Assembly (NCBI GenBank): GCA_020796225.1
Contig: CM036764.1
Coordinates: 28,993,450 to 29,057,449 of the forward strand
DNA length: 64,000 nucleotides
Reading direction: 5' to 3'
Source of the DNA: Arion vulgaris
Taxonomy: Eukaryota > Mollusca > Gastropoda > Stylommatophora > Arionidae
Under the pieces are notes generated by a model that was not told where the DNA came from, ran no database searches, and saw only the letters and a list, made by a program, of their open reading frames with translations. Shown here one piece after another: positions 60,751 through 64,000 of the stretch; the first letter of the stretch is position 1, and every line of letters starts with the position of its first letter. Position numbers and translations under genes: made by a program.

Positions 60751-60835
60751 TTTGAAACAAACTATAATACTTAATTAAGAACTATGGCAGCTTATATTGG
60801 ATGAAGAACTACACCACAAACATTGTTGAGACACT
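60751..60835 (+). repeat. 27-base minisatellite, outlying units
   Basis: 'ttaattaagaactatggcag', 'ttggatgaagaactacacc' and related units mark the right edge of the array. Confidence 0.65.
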
Positions 60836-61137
60836 AGCTACAATAAATGTGAAAGTAAAGAAATATATCATATAAAAATTAATTTACTCTTCCTATATTC
60901 TGTGTTGTTATTATATATAACATTACTCAATTTAATTGTATAATGTAAAAATGTAGCAAATTAATGTCATCTGTTGATGTAAATTTATCATACATAAATG
61001 ATTATATATTTATTGTGAATCTGTCTGCTTTTATTTTACAAGAATAAGATAATTGTCTCCATGTTATTCATCTTCCAGCTTAAAATGTGAAGTCAAAACT
61101 TCATAATTAACCCAACATAAAAGATTGTTATAACAAA

Positions 61138-61262
61138 CTATGCTGAGAGTTGCAAGAAATATCAGACTAAACTCCATGGAAGAGATTGAGTGAGTTGCCC
61201 AGGACAACGATATTTGGAAATTACTTGCTTGTCCTATGAAACATATAATGGTTTGAGACGAA
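61138..61262 (+). mobile_element. LINE C-terminal scrap
   Basis: Aligns with 44215-44337: 'atgctgagag.tgcaagaaatatc', 'ccatggaagagattgag', 'ttacttgc'. Confidence 0.7.
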
Positions 61263-61384
61263 TATATAAATATTTAAGATTTGTATGCCTTATAATTTGC
61301 TTGTTATTTCCCATGGTGAGTAGTTTATCTCACATCAAAACCTGTATTAACTAAATGTCTTTAAAAGAGCAAGTTAGAGTGCAC

Positions 61385-61612
61385 ACTTTGAGAATGCATT
61401 TCAGTAATTAACTCACTTATTGTTTCAACTCTTAGATATAATCTTTTATTGAATGGCAACCACAAAGTTTGTTTTCATAAATTGTGTGTTCTTTGAGAAT
61501 GCATTTCAGTAATTAACTCACTTATTGTTAATTATCTTAGATATCTTTATCTTAGATATAATCTTTTATTGAATGGCAACCACAAGATTTGTTTACATAA
61601 ATTGTGTTTATT
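61385..61612. repeat. Tandem duplication, unit ~105-120 bases
   Basis: 'tttgagaatgcatttcagtaattaactcac' and 'atcttttattgaatggcaaccaca' occur twice each in the same order. The second unit has an extra 'cttagatatcttta' partial repeat. Confidence 0.9.
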
Positions 61613-61989
61613 TTATTATTGACACTTGCTTCCTCACAAATCATATTTTAATATATATTTCCATAAACCTCATGTGTTTCTGTGTTAAATCTGGTTTCAG
61701 ATGAGTAAAACTTTATCTTCCCCACTTATTTATTCAACTTAATTTGTTGCAATTTGTTTACATTTAAATTTGTTAAGCAAATTTGAAAGCAATTTGTTGT
61801 TAATTGTTGCCAATTTGAAATTGAAATGCTGCAACACATCTTTTAAAAAAAAAAAGGTTATGGTTACAATAAGGTTTTTTTGAGGCTGTTCATCCAGTGA
61901 AGTGATAAGTATTAATAGTTCAACCGCATAACATTTTACACCGATATAGGCCTTTTACTGAATATATCAGATATTATAAAAAGTAGTAC

Positions 61990-62640
61990 TGTATTTAGAG
62001 TGGATTTATAATGGTGGATAGATTTTATTTTTGTGCCAGGGCATGAAGGTGTAAAGGGGGGAAATGAATGTTCTGATAGGCTTGCAGGTATGGCTGCTGT
62101 ACAAAGTGTGCAAACAATGGACAAGGCTTATATTATAAATTCCCTAAGAGGGAGAACGTGTAGATTCAAGTAATAGTGGTGAATCTATAACCTTAACCAC
62201 ACATCATATGAAATGTAGCTAGACAAGAGCTAGCTATACTGGTAGCCAAAGAAGAATAGTAAACCAATAAAGAGCCTGTGTCATTAGTCGCCACACCGCC
62301 CGAGTGGTTACAGGGCCCAAATTTGGGGTGTAAAGAATAGAACCACTGTTACCTGCCACGCATGTCTTAAGAGGCGACTAAGAGGTATGGCTGAAATCGG
62401 ATGCACATGTCCTAAACGTGTAGAAGTCTATGCGTTTAGGAGCCTACCAAACCAATGTGCAACATATACACGTTCTTGTCAAAGATCAAACATCACAAAG
62501 AGTGATTAAAATTGGTCATAAAGAACGAACACAAAGAAGAAGAAGTCGCCACACGCTGAGAGACATACTGAGCAGGAGATTGGAGCACTTATGGACTAAT
62601 TGGCTTGATGTGCAGTGATGATGATCCCACTACTAAACTA
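61990..62640 (+). mobile_element. LINE-beta 3' fragment, split by SINE-A
   Basis: 'ttttatttttgtgccagggcatg', 'ataggcttgcaggtatggctgctgt', then a SINE-A at 62297-62544, then 'cgctgagagacatactga', 'agcacttatggactaatt'. Matches 30450-30818. Confidence 0.88.
62297..62544 (+). mobile_element. SINE-A, full length, inserted into LINE-beta
   Basis: CGCCCGAGTGGTTACAGGGCCC to AAAGAAGAAG. GTCGCCACAC flanks it at 62287-62296 and 62545-62554, and taking it out restores the LINE-beta sequence. Confidence 0.95.
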
Positions 62641-63300
62641 AAATAAAATTAAGCAACATAATCTAGAAAATTCTATATCACTATTAGGGAAAACAGGGTA
62701 AAACTGTACAAAATGTGAAATATTAAAACACTATAAGAAATTTAATTTAAAAACAAAGCACAGGCTAAATGGATATTTCGACCAAAAGATCTATAACAAG
62801 CAAAGGATACAAGATACACATTATAATGTAAAATATGATGGTACAGAAGGCAATTGTCACCCACAAATTAATGGTTACATCTGATAAAAAGATGTGACTA
62901 GTGCAACAAAAGTAACAAAATCTGAAAAGATATTTTTTTCTGTACATTGTATTATTTGCCTGATAAAGACATTTTGGTGGAAACTGATTCTGTATGTTCT
63001 ACTTTGCAATATTAACCTGACTTTATGTTGTGATATTTTTCCCTTAGAAAGTCTTATAACTGTTGTTTATAGTTTAGTTGTAGATATGTTATGCGATCAA
63101 CATCATGGCCCATTGGACATACCCATCGTACTCTGTCCCCGCTGCAGCAGCCAACCTAAAGTCCACTTGCTCACCTTACCCATGAGAAGTTGAATAGTAT
63201 ACCTTCTCTCTCTACCATGAAGACGACACTGTCTGGCATGTCCATACTTAATAGGTATTAGTTGTAGATATTTCTGAATATGTTATTTTAGCACACTTAC
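62641..63300. other. Unassigned stretch
   Basis: No feature apart from a possible copy of the 'tttcgaccaaaag' dispersed block at ~62,775. Confidence 0.25.
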
Positions 63301-63324
63301 ACAGATCATGTAACTGGAGCTAGA

Positions 63325-63475
63325 ACAGACGTAACCCCTTCATCTTTCTGAGCCAATATACTAGCTCACAGTATTTTTTAACATGACACAAAGCCAATAT
63401 ACTGGCTTCTTCAGTGTACGTTGCAATATAAATGGGTCCGGGAGGAAAAATATAATTAGAGTGAAAGGGTGAACT
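63325..63475. repeat. Possible degenerate TTAA-type MITE
   Basis: GTAACCCCTTCATCTTTC at the left and GAGTGAAAGGGTGAAC at the right are approximate inverted repeats. Inside, the near-palindrome AGCCAATATACT(A/G)GCT occurs twice. The outer TTAA is not intact on either side, so this is tentative. Confidence 0.35.
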
Positions 63476-63604
63476 TGAAGCTGTGTTATATATTCTAGCC
63501 AACTCTAGACTATTACAGATTTCCTGTAAGAAGTCAACAAGGATGCTCATGTCACGCCTTCTTTGATTTCGGGCTTGAAAATGACAGTAATTAGGTTTTG
63601 TATG

Positions 63605-63770
63605 TCGGATGGATTAGCGTTTGCCTATTGAATTGGACACAAGAGGGTTGTGGGTTACATCCACACTTGACATTCACGTGTAGGAAAGGAATTGGCCCTC
63701 CTGCACACAGTGGCCTTACAATGTGAAGTGACATGCACTTTATACTCTAGGGTCCGAAAAGGCTATGAGA
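63605..63770 (+). mobile_element. SINE-F copy
   Basis: 'cggatggattagcgtttgcc', 'gggttgtgggttacatcc', 'cattcacgtgtaggaaaggaattgg', 'cctgcacac'. Pairs with the split copy at 38953-39390. Confidence 0.7.
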
Positions 63771-64000
63771 CTTTATTTCTGTTAAGACAGAATGTGTGGA
63801 AATTGTACATAGTGAACCCAAGAAAAGTAGGTGTTATCAGATCTTGATCAAGTTTCTTCTGCTTATGTGCCATAATATATATATATTGTGATATTATAAC
63901 CTTCATAGAGATAGAATGCTTGGCCTTTATTGTTTTTTTAATTATTGCTTACATATATCTGGAATGCTTTTGTTAAGAGAAATATTGTTGAGATCAAGAA

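Overview
The window is nuclear DNA of a multicellular animal. It is AT-rich, its three host genes have small coding exons with GT-AG introns, and most of the rest is retrotransposon and DNA-transposon debris. Five recurring groups of LINE fragments, several tRNA-derived SINE families and piggyBac-like TTAA elements fit a lophotrochozoan such as a mollusc. That placement is an inference from repeat style, not a proof.

Host genes. (1) TXNL4A (U5 snRNP 15 kDa protein, DIM1) lies on the minus strand at 12,911-14,415 in two coding exons (142 aa). (2) TTLL1, the catalytic subunit of the tubulin polyglutamylase complex, lies on the minus strand at 24,854-41,702. I could join thirteen coding exons in frame, with a start, a stop and GT-AG junctions throughout (407 aa). 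(3) A two-exon gene on the plus strand at 44,604-47,447 encodes a 128-aa protein that I cannot name, with one C-terminal membrane segment. TTLL1 and this gene diverge from a 2.9 kb intergenic stretch. The three functions (splicing, ciliary tubulin modification, an unknown membrane protein) do not suggest joint action.

Repeat layout. 1-4.3 kb: two diverged copies of a long direct repeat on either side of a dead IS630/Tc1-mariner-type transposase. 7-12.6 kb: LINE tails, SINEs and a dead piggyBac transposase. 15-24.8 kb: LINE copies interrupted by SINEs and by one another. 24.9-41.7 kb: TTLL1 introns filled with SINEs, LINE tails, TTAA elements and a minisatellite built from the gene's own exon-3 splice acceptor. 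42-55 kb: LINE tails, SINEs and two TTAA-flanked elements. 56.6-60.8 kb: a decayed 27-bp minisatellite split by retrotransposons. 61-64 kb: a small tandem duplication, a LINE tail split by a SINE, and a SINE.

Family labels used below are local to this window. LINE-alpha: RNase H plus an ACCAATA-type 3' tail. LINE-beta: RNase H with an FVPGHAGV-type motif. LINE-gamma: RNase H with an IPxHCGxPGNE motif, a zinc knuckle and an AAG-repeat tail. LINE-delta: reverse transcriptase plus a C2H2 finger. LINE-epsilon: a YFGHIKRH / RGRPRRRW tail. SINE-A, A2 and B share a 5' half and a GTCG...CGAC core. SINE-C, E, F and G carry tRNA-like promoter boxes. SINE-D shares its central module with SINE-C. No CRISPR array, rRNA gene or intact free-standing tRNA gene was seen.
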